The notes beneath the pieces were generated by a model. The model did no database searches. It was not told the origin of the DNA and saw only the letters and a list, made by a program, of their open reading frames with translations. The position numbers and the translations under genes are program-made. A stretch of 64,000 nt of DNA from Ligustrum vulgare (taxonomy: Eukaryota; Streptophyta; Magnoliopsida; Lamiales; Oleaceae), in contig OY743187.1 in NCBI GenBank assembly GCA_963555705.1, forward strand, positions 9,438,133 to 9,502,132. Direction: 5' to 3'. Of the stretch, positions 51,280 through 63,169 are shown piece by piece; the first letter of the stretch is position 1; each line of letters opens with the position of its first letter.

Positions 51280-51648
51280 ATATTGAAATTTCACAAACCA
51301 AAAATAAATTAAACCAATAGGGTTTCTAGAAAGTTGATTGAGTGATGATGGAGTAGCTGGTTTTGAAAAGTAACCAGCATACCATTTCTTGCATGCTGAT
51401 GGATGTCACCAACTCCTATATATAATACTGACCTGGTAAAGAAAAGCGTGAAGTCATAAGCCAACTGAAATCAAAACCGCGTTTTCTATAGATGTTGAAA
51501 AGGTTTGTTTAAATAGATATATATATGATCAATTGATCATCCATCCCCTTTCATCATCAAACCATCAAAACCTCAAAGTCAAATTCCAGAACAAAAGAAT
51601 CCATTGACAAGCTTCGACGTCCAACTTTTGAAATACGAGTTTCAGAAA
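51280..51648 (+). promoter_or_regulatory. Promoter/5' UTR of the small membrane-protein gene
   Basis: A TATA-like CTATATATAATACTG lies at 51415-51430, about 220 bp before the start codon. The outer copia LTR ends only about 370 bp upstream of the ATG. Confidence 0.45.
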
Positions 51649-52026
51649 ATGTGTCCTCTGAGGTTCATCCTGGTTTTTTTCTCGGCAGCGTTGGCCGGGT
51701 ATTTGGCGTGGAGGACGGTGACGGTGAGCTCCCTTCCTCATGAATCAGTGGATTCAACTCATGAAAATATGCCTATGACTAATCCAGGGAAACAAGAATT
51801 TGGTTTTGTCAAGGTGAGATAGAAGAAATTACCTACCTGATAGTTTGATATACATAGTCCTTTTTTTGTATTTATTTATACTATACGTCCTGACTTTTTG
51901 CAATTCTTGAATTTTTAGATTATTCAGAATGGCTTCTGGGTGTTCATTGACATGGCGAGTGGGCGCTATCTGTGGAAGAACATCAGACAATTGAAGAACG
52001 AAGAAGAGGAAGCAAAAAATCACTAG
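51649..52026 (+). CDS. Small membrane-anchored plant protein, 90 aa
   Basis: Two exons, 51649-51813 and 51919-52026, intron 51814-51918 (AAG/GTGAGA ... TTTTTAG/ATT), phase 0. The protein starts MCPLRFILVFFSAALAGYLA, a hydrophobic signal-anchor at residues ~5-20, then a polar stretch, and ends with the conserved block QNGFWVFIDMASGRYLWKN (residues ~58-76) plus an acidic tail. This architecture and exon structure match a conserved land-plant family often labelled 'methyltransferase-related', a name without catalytic basis: no methyltransferase motif is present. Function unknown; probably on an endomembrane or the plasma membrane. Confidence 0.88.
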
Positions 52027-53240
52027 AATTAGGCAACCAAAGCTGAGAATCTTGTCTAAAAGGGCATTATTCTTCTCCACATTTTCTTTAGATGAAATTC
52101 ATTTAGCGAAGATTGTACATGTTTGTTTTTGGTTTATAAATTGGTTTGTTTTTTGTTTATAAATTGGTTTATTTATGATTTTGAGATAAAAAGTAGTAGT
52201 TGAAAATTGAAAAAAGAAAATGTGTGTGGTTAAAAAGAGGTTTGAGAAATTACGTGATTTAAACATTTTTTTAAACTTTACCGAACACATGCAAAAGTAA
52301 AATCATCTTGGATGTCTGATGGGACAAGCCTGAATTCAATGTGCAAATATGAATCAATCAACTTTAATCAATTCTTGGGACAGCAGTAACGAAAATTCAT
52401 CTGGATCATCCTTTCCTGCAGGCGGCCACGCTAGATTCGTGAGTTTTTGAGCCGAGGTTGTCCCCATTAACAAAGGGTATCAACCCACAAGAATCCATTT
52501 TGGATGGTTACCCTACACAGGGAAATCCGATTCCCAGCTGCTTTCTTGAAAGAGAAATGTCCTAAACAACTAGACGATGAGAGCTGGCTAGGCCAACCAC
52601 CCTCGTACTATGATCATGGTTTGGTAGTTGGTACGAACAATGCATTTTCAATGAGTTTAACTCTTATTGATTTTGAATGATGACGGTCGTGTTTGTTTTT
52701 GCATAATTTTGAAAATATTAGGTATATTTTGCAGGTTGAGTTCATGACTTGATACGATATAAATTACCGATCCTGAGACGTCTACAAGAACGAAATTTTG
52801 TTACGTCTTGTAAATAATGAACTTAAGCATCACACCGGTAGTAGTTGTAGTTGGAAAAATCGCGTATATGAACACGTTCGACGAATACGAATTTAATTAC
52901 GTGGGTGCATTAGATTCATCAAATCAGTCACTAGAGTCGTATGTGTGGGTCACGAAAATTAATTTCATTTATTTTGGATTTGTTAAGTTGTTAAATCAGT
53001 CCCTTTCGATGGCTAATAAAATATCTGCAAAGTCAGACAGAAATCTGATGAGATGAGCTCAGAAAATAGTAAAATACTCCACTCACTTTGCTAGAAACTT
53101 GAATCGTTTCGTTTAGAAATTCTTATGACTATTTTATGTTAATCCAATCGAAAGTCTTATGAATATGTAAGTTTCTTGATATTCACTTTTTTTTTTGCCC
53201 TTTGGAGGTGTTTTAGTGGAAAAAATTAATCCCTTCTACT
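52027..53240. other. Intergenic region
   Basis: 3' flank of the small gene, then unique-looking DNA. A 79-codon plus-strand frame at 52817-53056 has no recognisable feature. A duplicated TTTATAAATTGGTTTGTT/TTTA phrase lies at 52132-52170. Confidence 0.45.
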
Positions 53241-53568
53241 TAGGGATATCAACCAATCGAAATGACCTGAGTCGAAATTCAAGGCTCGAGTTGCTTTTTC
53301 GAGCCAAGCCGAGCAGAGTCTCAATCTTTTAAATTTTATTTTATTTTTCTAACAAAATCCCATAAGTTTTCTACTGAAAATGTATATATACACGAGCCGA
53401 GCCGAGCCAAGCTCCTTGCCGAATTTCAAGACTCGAGCTTTTTTTGACTTCGGTCGAGCCAAATCTCGCCATCAAAAATACTCAACTCGAACTTTGGCTC
53501 GAAATCTCGAGCCGCAAGCCGAGCTAAGTCCGAGTGGCTCGAGCCGACAAATCATTTTGTCATCCCTA
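53241..53568. mobile_element. hAT-like MITE with GAGCC-rich arms
   Basis: Termini TAGGGATATCAA and TTGTCATCCCTA are inverted, and CTCGAG/GAGCC phrases fill the arms. The flanking octamers (CTTCTACT, CTTTTGTT) share only five bases, so the target duplication is weak. Confidence 0.62.
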
Positions 53569-53810
53569 CTTTTGTTTGATGTAAATAGTTTTTGATAAAA
53601 AGTTGAGTTTTGAAAATCTAATGGTTAAAAAGTGGTTTGAAAAGTAAAAAATTGCGGCCTTGACTTTTTTGGATGGTTGAGATTGATTACTCTAGAAAAA
53701 AGTTATATTTTTTATGAATAACTAATAAGACACTTCCAAGGGTAGGTCATAGATGCATTGAAGCCACGATCAACAAGTGCTTTCGCTATTATTCTTCAAC
53801 CATCAATAGA

Positions 53811-53903
53811 GCGAGGAAGATGAGAATGATATTAAGTCATCGTGTCCCTTATGCACTGGACGACACGTGCTACAATGGCTAGGACAAAGGGCCGCGATCC
53901 TGC
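53811..53903 (+). pseudogene. Plastid 16S rRNA fragment (NUPT)
   Basis: GAGGAAGATGAGAATGAT ... AAGTCATCGTGTCCCTTATG ... ACACGTGCTACAATGG ... GGACAAAGG(G)CCGCGATCC matches the 3' domain of small-subunit rRNA. The bases after the universal CACGTGCTACAATGG fit plastid 16S rather than mitochondrial 18S. Many differences are C-to-T or G-to-A. About 93 bp remain; the flanks are not rDNA. Confidence 0.82.
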
Positions 53904-54192
53904 ACAAATTTTGCTACTACATTGCACCAACATCGCAAGCAGAATGGCACAACACACACAAAGCAAGGTTCAATGCCCTCATTTGCTAGTCCCATCAAGC
54001 AATTGCACACAAATAGTCACCGATCCCAATCACCGCAAGGAATGTATGATGAATACATCAAACTCAATATGTTTCCATACACAATCCTATGTAGAAATAG
54101 TAACATTTAATTTATGCTACAACATCTGTGAATAAAACAGAGAATTATTTATGAATATGTAAGTAATGCTGATAAGAAGAGTAAGCTTTTAT
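53904..54192. other. Spacer before DUF6821-type gene
   Basis: A 97-codon plus-strand frame starts inside the rRNA relic (53842) and is not credible as a gene. The 3' UTR of the minus-strand gene lies here. Confidence 0.4.
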
Positions 54193-55161
54193 TTAAAGAG
54201 CTTCATAGTATCCACCAAAGGTAACATGTGCTCTGGTGAGGGGAACTCCTCTAAATATTGCTTCATTTAGCTTACTTGCATTGTGAACCACTTGCTTGAT
54301 CCTCTGTTAACCAAATATAAGGTCATGTTATTAATCGATTCTGATCAAAGATGTTTAATTTTTCGGCTGCGATATAAAGATCACAAGCAGGGATTCAGTT
54401 TGTAAAACTGAATTGAAGTACAGGTACATAGTACATACCTTGTCATTTGTATAGTTCTGAAACTGAAGCTTTGGATTCTGCTGTTTACTCTTTTGGTGAC
54501 TCCCCAAGACGATGATGGAAACAGTGGCGGCCGCAACTCCAAAGGAGCAAATAGCACCAATTCCAGTTAAACTCCATTTCCATATATTTAATCCCCAATG
54601 ATTTTCATCCATTCCCATCTCTGGATCATCTTTTACATTTGATGCACAACTTTTGGGCCTAGCCTCTTCATCTTCCTCAAACTGATAAAAGCCAGCACCA
54701 TCAACCTGAGGCAAGATTCCGCTTCTACTGGACTTGGGTGATTCCACTTTCATGTCGACAAATTCAGGTTCCTTCATTTTCTTGAAGAAAACTTGGGAAA
54801 CCGGGTCTTGATCAGCTTCAGAAGCTGATCCAGCATTAAAAGGTTCGATCTTCTCCGGTGAGGCCGATGGCATGTTTTTAATCTCATCCGGGATTTCTTT
54901 AGGTATCTCCTGATCGCGGGGCTTGGGAACTGTCGGTTCCAAGCAAATTGGAACTGGTATAAGTTGATTGGTAGTTGTTTCGACGAATTGTGGATTAGAT
55001 TTAGGTGGACAGACGAAGTAATTGGTCTCAAGAACAGAAGCTGGACCACTGCCATACTTCCTAGAGTAGATTTTCTTCCCTCCATCATCGTGGATTTCAA
55101 GAAATCCATCATCAGGGAGAAGTTCCCAGTCTTGAAGATCCATTTCTCTTAAGGATTTCAT
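54193..55161 (-). CDS. Single-TM plant protein, DUF6821-type, 277 aa
   Basis: Two exons on the minus strand, 55161-54439 and 54303-54193, intron 54438-54304 (AAG/GTATGT ... TAACAG/AGG). The protein begins MKSLREMDLQDWELLPDDGF; the second Met (55143) may be the true start, as relatives begin at the M-D-L position. Conserved parts are FLEIHDDGGKKIYSRKYG, a Pro/Ser-rich acidic middle, a transmembrane segment IGAICSFGVAAATVSIIVLG (residues ~202-221) and a C-terminal block KQVVHNASKLNEAI ... GVPLTRAHVTFGGYYEAL. This fits the plant-specific DUF6821 family, of unknown function. It is intact and is probably a tail-proximal membrane protein. Confidence 0.88.
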
Positions 55162-56064
55162 GGGAGAATAATGATTGATTGAGGGTTTAAAAGGGATATG
55201 AATCTTGATGTTGTTGAATTATTGGATTCAAAGAAGGTGGCTCTCATGGAGTTTAGTGTGGAATCCAATTCAGATTAGGCCACCCCTTCCATGTCTTGTT
55301 GCACTTCAGATTGCTGATTGAGAATCAGCTTTTGGGAGGAAATTAATGAAAGCTTATCCTCTATAAACTTACAAGTGGAGAATGGTCCATGTGTCCCACC
55401 AAGGCTATAGATAATATTGCAATTTTCTTTTCTTTTCTTTTTTATCGTAATATAATATTGCAATTTTCTATTTGATTTGTTGAAGGTTTCTTTGATTTAT
55501 AAATTGTTGCTTTTGGACAAGAGAGAAATAGTATTCAATGAACCATTCAGAGGAGAAGATTCTTATTTTAGTCTCACTATATTTATTAAATAAATAAATA
55601 TATATCGGTTGCTTGGTAGAATTGGAGAGGAATGATATGGACAAAGGAGGACCACAAGGAGCAAAAGGGCAAACAGATGCAAGTAAAAATCAACATACCT
55701 GTCCGTTGCTTGATATCTCAATTGATTTTTCACATCTTTTGAGCAACTTAGGCAACGATTTTTGTCTGCCTAATTTTTTTAAACGTGTAATTTCTGAGAC
55801 GGGTTGTCACAAAAATACGTAGTTAAGGGTGACAAGCCGACTGAGTAGCTCGCCACTTCGTGGGCTCAGCTCATCAGACTCGGCCACATTTTAAAGCGAG
55901 TCATGACCGATACAAAGCTCATTTTTTCCACTGGAGGTTCATTTGGGATCGTGAACTCTTTCTCATTTTACTTTTTTGGCTTATCTATTAATTTGTTTAA
56001 AAAATTATTCATTTTGGACTGAATTTAAGTTTAAAACTCTGGTAATGAACCTATTTGATTAACC
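55162..56064. other. Intergenic region with GAGCTC/CGAGTC-rich segment
   Basis: Promoter of the DUF6821-type gene, then A/T-rich DNA. From about 55824 (AAGGGTGACAAGCCGACTGA) the sequence resembles the GAGCC-rich hAT-like MITE arms, and a matching GAGCC/CTCAAGCC segment ending TTGTCCCTA appears at 56510-56595. A MITE interrupted by the plastid fragment is possible. Confidence 0.4.
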
Positions 56065-56340
56065 CCCAAAATGGGATAGATTCAACAGAAATCTCATTCG
56101 TTAGATATGGTAGATTAAAGGAGGCACCAAATTATTGTGGAGCCGTATGAGTTAGGTACGGTTCTAAGAGAAGGAATTAACCTACCTATTCCGACCGGGG
56201 AGAACAGGTCATTCGTCAGGGAGATTTTGAAACTGCGGAGGCTTGGTTTGATCAAGTAACTGAGTATTGGAAACAGGCTATAGCGCTTACTCCTGATAGT
56301 TATATTGCAGCACATAATTGGTTGAAGATTCGGGGCGTTT
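56065..56340 (+). pseudogene. ycf3: Plastid ycf3 intron 2 end and exon 3 fragment (NUPT)
   Basis: Exon 3 (56196-56340) translates [20 protein letters not shown], then [16 protein letters not shown] and HNWLKI, the C-terminus of the photosystem I assembly protein Ycf3. Directly before it lies a group II intron end: a domain-5-like GAGCCGTATGAG...GTACGGTTC (56139-56164, internally shortened) and a domain-6-like stretch ending CCGAC at 56195, where plastid intron 2 ends. This is therefore nuclear-inserted plastid DNA, not a gene. Limits beyond the exon and domain 5 are uncertain. Confidence 0.88.
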
Positions 56341-57832
56341 TAAATAAAATAAGATGCCAGGTTAAGAAGATGTGAAAGTTCGTTTATCTCTATAAGAACA
56401 GTGCGTTCCGAGGTGTGAAGTGGGAGAGAAGGAATGTCATAATTGGGGTTTTGAATAAAACGACCTTTGATTTTTACTTTTTTACACAAAAAAAGAAAAA
56501 AAGAAAAAGTGTCAACTCACGAATATTTCAACTCGGCTCAGTCCATGAGCCAAAGGCTCAAGCCTAGCCTAGAATTCGGAAAGTAGATTGTCCCTATGCA
56601 CCCTTCCACCTAAATCCTAATATGCATACTAAAAAAGAAACTCAGACTTGGCCAACCATTTTGTACAACTAGTTATTACTCCAAACTTGGACTTGGCTAT
56701 GTTAATTGATCTTCAAAAACATGTGCAATTTGATTCAGAATCCATTTTTGTCCCCTTGTTCAAGTATCCAAAATGGTAATATTCATGTACCACACTTTCT
56801 TTTAATAATAATAATCTTAGAGCAATATTAGTGTTTGAGGGAAAATGGTAGGGAAAAAATGTAAAAGAGAGACCAAATTTGGTCCCTCTTTTACAATTTG
56901 ACCCATCTTTTACATTTTTCCCCTCAAAAATAGGTTTTTTCCCCCACATATCCTCCCACACTATTTGAATGTAGGGAAACATGGGGGAATAAATCCATAT
57001 TTAGGTTTTTTTTTCAACTCTACCTACGTATGGCAAGAAGAAAATGAGGGGTTGGAAACTGATAGACGTAATGATGCCATTGGTCCATTTGTCAAAGATA
57101 TACTGCTACGTAATTGACAAGTGGGACCAAAAACAGATACATTTCAATACTACTATTCTAGCGAGGACCAGATCTTTTTACTAAAGAGACAAGTGAATTT
57201 CCCAATAAATTTGATTTTGTGAAGGGAGGAAGAATTGGGATGCAAAAGGTCGTTAAAGAAGTGTACATTTGACAAGTAATATTTCATCGTGAAGGGAGGA
57301 AGAATTGGGAGTCTAAACTCAACCTATGGCAGCAAAATCTCCAAACCCAGGAAAATTTGGTGGCAGCTCGGTCACAAAGCAGTGACAAGCTGCTTGTGTA
57401 GATAAAAATAAGTTTTTAGTAAATTTTAATAGACAGTCGATGAAATGTGTAACTAAAGAGTTACCAAAACCATAATAAAATGTAATTAAAATTAAATTTT
57501 GACTTAAACTAAAATCTAGATTTATTTATAGTAGTAACAATAGGACCACAATAACATTGGACTTTGGTAACACGAACTAAGTGCAGCAAAACGAGGTTCA
57601 AATAATTCTACAAACTGCGAGTAAAGAAAAGTGAGCAGCATAATGTGATGGGGAAACCAGCTTCAATTCGATTCTTGTGATTTATAAGAAAAACACCGAT
57701 GAGAATGAAAAACAAAAGAAAAGTGTCCAACAGCACCAAAGTCTGTGAAGTCCCAAGAAAAGAATACCACGCAAAAGCTTACATTAGAATATCATAACGA
57801 AACTACCAAAATGTCGAGCACAAATAAAGCCA
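56341..57832. other. Intergenic region
   Basis: No gene supported. It includes a segment with a repeated GAAGGGAGGAAGAATTGGGA phrase (57221 and 57291) and a hairpin-like pair around 56870-56940 (ACATTTTTCCC/GGGAAAAAATGT), perhaps a degenerate MITE. Confidence 0.4.
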
Positions 57833-58915
<1,083 letters not shown>

Positions 58916-59110
58916 CGAGAATGAATGAAGTGCGGCTGAGAGAAAACTCGATGAACAATGGAGCTCGTAAAAAGATGTTAAACCCTAGAACGAGAAATTC
59001 TTCTTTGTTTAAAGGGGTGACCGTACAATTACACATTTGCCCCCATGTTAATTTGTTCGTTTTTAATGGGCTTTAGGATTGGTGCATACCTTAGGGCTTG
59101 TGTAGGCCTG
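58916..59110 (-). promoter_or_regulatory. RPS28 promoter and 5' UTR with telo-box
   Basis: A telo-box AAACCCTAGAA lies at 58980-58990 (plus strand) within the likely 5' UTR/core promoter, and a site-II-like TGGGCT at about 59068 with further GGGCT/GGCC phrases. Telo-box plus site II is the known arrangement for coordinated ribosomal-protein expression in dividing plant cells. Confidence 0.65.
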
Positions 59111-59533
59111 CTCTCCAACGGTAAATCGCTAATTGTCCTTTTGATTTTCTTTAAGCTAATATTTCACTCGTGAAGTATACGGAACTTATTATCTGTAATA
59201 TCGATTTTAATAAGTATTCGTAAAATTTTAGTACTTATACATAATCAACATATATAAATACATAAAAAAAGATTCTCTATTACAGTAATTATCAGGATTT
59301 AAAAAAATAACATAAGTAATTCAAATTATTAAAACATTTTTTGAATAGTAAAATCAATTTATATATTTAAATAATAAATTATTATTAATTTCAATAATTT
59401 TAATGAATTATTAATAACTTCATTGAAAATATAAATTTAGTAATTTTTTAATGGTATATCACATTTGACGATGATGAAAAATCGAGTCCCGTTTTTATCT
59501 TTAGGCTTTTTATAAGTCAATATTGAAGAATAT
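59111..59533. other. A/T-rich spacer
   Basis: Low-complexity A/T DNA between the RPS28 promoter and the copia LTR. Nothing else is recognisable. Confidence 0.5.
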
Positions 59534-60139
59534 TGTAGTCCACACCACAATTGTTTGTAACCCACTTGGTCAGATATTTTGAGAGAGTCAACCCAATTGG
59601 GATTGGTGCTCGATACCCAACTTTGAAGATAATGTTGGGAAATGAGATAAAACCGAACAAACTCTTATCATTATCTATTATATATTTTCGATTCTTATTA
59701 TTAAGAAAAATCTTTATCTTTTTTTATAAGCATCATCCGCTCCTCTTGATCTCCTCCATTCCGTTAAGCTTCATCTGTGGGATGGACTCTTTGTCTATAA
59801 ATTGCCGAGTTTGGCCATGTATTCAGTGTACTTTTCTGTGTGAAATTTCAAGTGCCTTCTTTGTGAAATTTCGGTGCTCTTCGTGACCTTCGTGGGCTGC
59901 CCTTCTTCGTGAACGGTTTCGGTTTGTGATTTCCTGTACTTCCTTTGTGGTTGTACAAATCTCCAAATTATGGTGTTGCACTTGTGGTGGTGGATTGATT
60001 TTCTGAACCAAATCAAAAAGGGGGAAATCATTATCTAATCTCTTAGTTTCTTCCTCTTTCATTTTAGTTTAATTTTTTCTTGGTTTTAATTGATCTAATC
60101 CTTGCATTTGTTGCATTGCAGGTCCAATTGAATCCTACA
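59534..60139 (+). repeat. 5' LTR of Tork-like copia
   Basis: 606 bp, TGTAGTCCACACC...AATCCTACA (TGTAG/CTACA inverted ends), with a TATA-like TCTATAAATTGCC at 59795. The 3' partner is outside the window, so the limits rest on the primer site and terminal motif. Confidence 0.78.
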
Positions 60140-60142
60140 AAC

Positions 60143-60154
60143 TGGTATCAGAGC
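60143..60154 (+). other. Primer-binding site (iMet)
   Basis: TGGTATCAGAGC lies three bases after the LTR end. Confidence 0.93.
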
Positions 60155-61012
60155 TGTTGGTGAAGTTTTTTGGTCCAGAAAATCAGAATTTGGAAGAACA
60201 TGGGTGATAAGTTCGAAATTTTCGAACTAAAAATACATGATTCCGACCAAACCATTGGTCGGTTTGTGAAACGATGACCACCTCCTTACTCAGCAAGTCG
60301 AGGTGGTTCGGGGTGTGTGGCACGTGAATTTCCGGTGGCGGTCCGGCGACGGCGCGTGTTTTTTTCCAGCGAAATTATATTTTTTTTTGCAGAATCTTTA
60401 TTTTACTATCTCTAACAACTGTGTGCTGTTTGTTTTGTGAATTTCTGTTTCAGCAGTTAAGTTTGGACAGAATTTCCTTGGTGGTGTAAAACTCAAATTG
60501 GGATTAAAAGTTTCAAGAACCCTAGGGTTTGAAAAAATAACTCTAGGGACTCGTATCTCTCGATATACGGACACGGACAGTCCGCTCTGGTAAATTGGCT
60601 GGAACTCTTTTAATTTTACCGCACTAGCAGATCATCGTGTGGGGTGGTCAATAGGATTGGAGGCTGTCATTACTTGGTAGCCATTGCTTAGAACCTAGGA
60701 CTACGTGCTTTATCTGAGTTCTTTAAATTTCTGTGTGAAATTATTGTCATATTCTTTGATTGTTGAATTCTGTTGCTTTTAGTTATCTCTTATTTACCTA
60801 GACTTTGTCCCAAACTCCTATTCTAGTTTCTTCCCTTGACCTAAGAACTTGATTCTCACGGAATCTTGGGGTTCTAGAATAGCGTATATTTATGAAACCA
60901 TAGGAATATTATTCTTGGTTACTTTGTGTAATCTGTGTATCATTTGGTCTTTTAAATTCTTGAATTTGTGTTCTGTGCATTTTTTGGTAAAATGTATGCA
61001 CATCATTTTGAG
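60155..61012 (+). other. Leader of Tork-like copia
   Basis: About 860 bases between primer site and gag start. No conserved protein is seen. It contains a partly GC-rich segment at 60290-60360, comparable in place to the GC-rich leader of the nested copia. Confidence 0.6.
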
Positions 61013-63169
61013 ATGGGGGTCTTTAACGGTAAAGGGGATTTTTCAATCTGGCAACAAAAAATGAAAGGTATTCTTGTTCAACAAAAAGTTTCAAAGGCTA
61101 TTGATAACACTTTTCCTTTAAATTTGACTGCGGATGAGATAAAGGACTTAGATGACTTGGCATACACTTCTATAATTTTACATTTGTCTGATGTTGTTTT
61201 ACGAAAAGTTGATAAATTGGACTCCACTAAAGAATTTTGGGATAAATTGGAGGAACTTTATGTGTTAAAGTCTACTCCTAATAAACTTTTTCTACTTGAA
61301 AGTTTTTTCAGCTTTAAAATTGATCCTTCTAAAGACATGGATGACACTTTAGATGTCTTCAATAAACTTGTGCAAGATATCATTAATTGTGGTGAAAAAG
61401 TTCCTGAAGAATATAAAGCTGTTATTTTGTTAAATGTTGTTCCTGATATTTATAAAGAGGTTAAAAGTGCCATTAAATACGGGGGAGAGACTTTAACTAC
61501 TGACATTGTCATCGAGTCATTAAGGAGTAAAGAATTGGAGTTAAAAGTTGAGAAAATTGAAAGAAAAAGTGGTGATGTCCATATGATGAGAGGTAGGTCT
61601 CAATCTTGGACATATGATAACCAAAGTGGACATGCATCCTATAGTAAAAAGAAAGGTAGAAGTCGATCCAGGTCAAAAAGTAAAACAAAAGGTAGAAAAT
61701 GCTATGGGTGTGGTAAACTTGGACATCTTATTAAAGATTGTTATATTGAGAAAAATAAGGAAAAAAAATTACGTGATGAGGCAAATGTTGTTACTTCACC
61801 TAACAATGAACTTTGTGAAGTCTATGTGTTATTGAATTTTGAACCTACTGAAGTGAATATGACTGTGAAATCACACTTGCATGAATGGATACTTGATTCT
61901 GGTGCATCATTTCATGTTTCATCTCATAAGAATTGGTTTGAAAATATGCAAGAATCTGAAAGTGGTCATGCTATTCTCTGTAATAACCATGCTTATAAAA
62001 TTGCTGAGATTGGTGATATTACTTTAAAATCTGATACTTGCTATGTGCTCAAATTATGTGGAGTCAGATATATTCTTGAAATGGCTAGAAATCTTATTTC
62101 AGTAGGAGCTTTAGAATCAGAGGAATTTTCTGGTAAAATTGGAAACAGCATGTTAAAAATGACTAAGGGTGTCATGGTCACGTGTAAAAGTATCAAAAGA
62201 AATGGTATTTATGTGACAATTGCTGAAGTGATTAATTCCTCTATTAATTCTGCCAACACTGATGAAACACACAAGTGGCACAATGGATTAGCTCATGTAA
62301 GCATTAAAGGACTTAAATTGCTTAATGAAAAAGGTGTGTTTGGAAAAGATTGTGTATCTGACATGCCAATCTGTGATCACCGTGTGCTTGATAAACATCA
62401 TAAGTTATCTTTCTCATCTGTTGTGCATAAAACTACAAGAGTTTTAGAATATATTCATTCTGATTTGTGGGGGCCAGCCACTTATCCTACGACGGGTGGT
62501 AATAGATATTTTTTATCCATAATTGATGATTTTTCTCGAAAAGTGTGGGTTTATCTGTTGAAAGATAAAACTGAGAGCTTTAAGAAATTTAAAATTTGGA
62601 AATTGCAAGTTGAAAATCAAACTGGCAAGAAGATAAGATATCTGAGAACTGATAATGGTCTTGAATTTTGTAATAATGATTTTGATGATATGTGTAAGGA
62701 AAGTGGAATTACTAGACATAAAACTGTTCCATATACGCCTCAACAAAATGGGGTTGCTGAACGTATGAATCGTACTATACTTTATAAAGTTAGATGTATG
62801 ATGTTGAGTTATGGTATTCCTAAATATTTTTGGGGTGAAGCTGTTGTTACTGCATGTTATCTGATTAATTTGACACCTTCTAGTGCATTAAATGGTGATA
62901 CTCCGCATGAAAAATGGTATGGTAAATATGTTGACTATACTTTGTTGAGAACTTTTGGCTGTGTTGCTTTCTCTCATCAAAATGAGGGGAAACTAGAACC
63001 TAGAGCTAGGAAATGTGTTTTCTTAGGGTATCCTGAAGGAGTTAAGGGATATAGGCTTTGGGATAGAAGTCAAACTGGAGTTAAAATCATCATAAGTCGT
63101 GATGTTACATTTAATGAAATTGAGATGCCGTGTCTAAAATTAGAGAGTGACATTGTGAGAGAAAAATAA
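61013..63169 (+). CDS. gag-protease-integrase of Tork-like copia, open frame
   Basis: From ATG 61013 (MGVFNGKGDFSIWQQKMKG, the usual start) the frame is open for about 718 codons. gag contains LHLSDVVLRKVDKLDSTKEF and a Ser/Arg-rich tract, then the CCHC knuckle CYGCGKLGHLIKDC (about 61700-61741). Protease: EWILDSGASFHVSSHKNWF (about 61884). Integrase: HNGLAHVSIKGL, HSDLWGPATYP, FLSIIDDFSRKVWVYLL, LRTDNGLEF and PQQNGVAERMNRTI, giving the D, D and E residues. The zinc site is degenerate (DMPICDHRVL instead of C-x2-C). The frame ends at a TAA at 63167-63169; the RT continuation is in another frame. Confidence 0.88.
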   Translation: MGVFNGKGDFSIWQQKMKGILVQQKVSKAIDNTFPLNLTADEIKDLDDLAYTSIILHLSDVVLRKVDKLDSTKEFWDKLEELYVLKSTPNKLFLLESFFSFKIDPSKDMDDTLDVFNKLVQDIINCGEKVPEEYKAVILLNVVPDIYKEVKSAIKYGGETLTTDIVIESLRSKELELKVEKIERKSGDVHMMRGRSQSWTYDNQSGHASYSKKKGRSRSRSKSKTKGRKCYGCGKLGHLIKDCYIEKNKEKKLRDEANVVTSPNNELCEVYVLLNFEPTEVNMTVKSHLHEWILDSGASFHVSSHKNWFENMQESESGHAILCNNHAYKIAEIGDITLKSDTCYVLKLCGVRYILEMARNLISVGALESEEFSGKIGNSMLKMTKGVMVTCKSIKRNGIYVTIAEVINSSINSANTDETHKWHNGLAHVSIKGLKLLNEKGVFGKDCVSDMPICDHRVLDKHHKLSFSSVVHKTTRVLEYIHSDLWGPATYPTTGGNRYFLSIIDDFSRKVWVYLLKDKTESFKKFKIWKLQVENQTGKKIRYLRTDNGLEFCNNDFDDMCKESGITRHKTVPYTPQQNGVAERMNRTILYKVRCMMLSYGIPKYFWGEAVVTACYLINLTPSSALNGDTPHEKWYGKYVDYTLLRTFGCVAFSHQNEGKLEPRARKCVFLGYPEGVKGYRLWDRSQTGVKIIISRDVTFNEIEMPCLKLESDIVREK

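Noticed and set aside
53842..54135. 97-codon plus-strand frame
   Set aside because: It starts inside the 16S rRNA relic, so the first third is rRNA sequence; no protein similarity.
56139..56195. Active group II intron
   Set aside because: Only shortened domain 5 and domain 6 remain, attached to a ycf3 exon, as expected of inserted plastid DNA.
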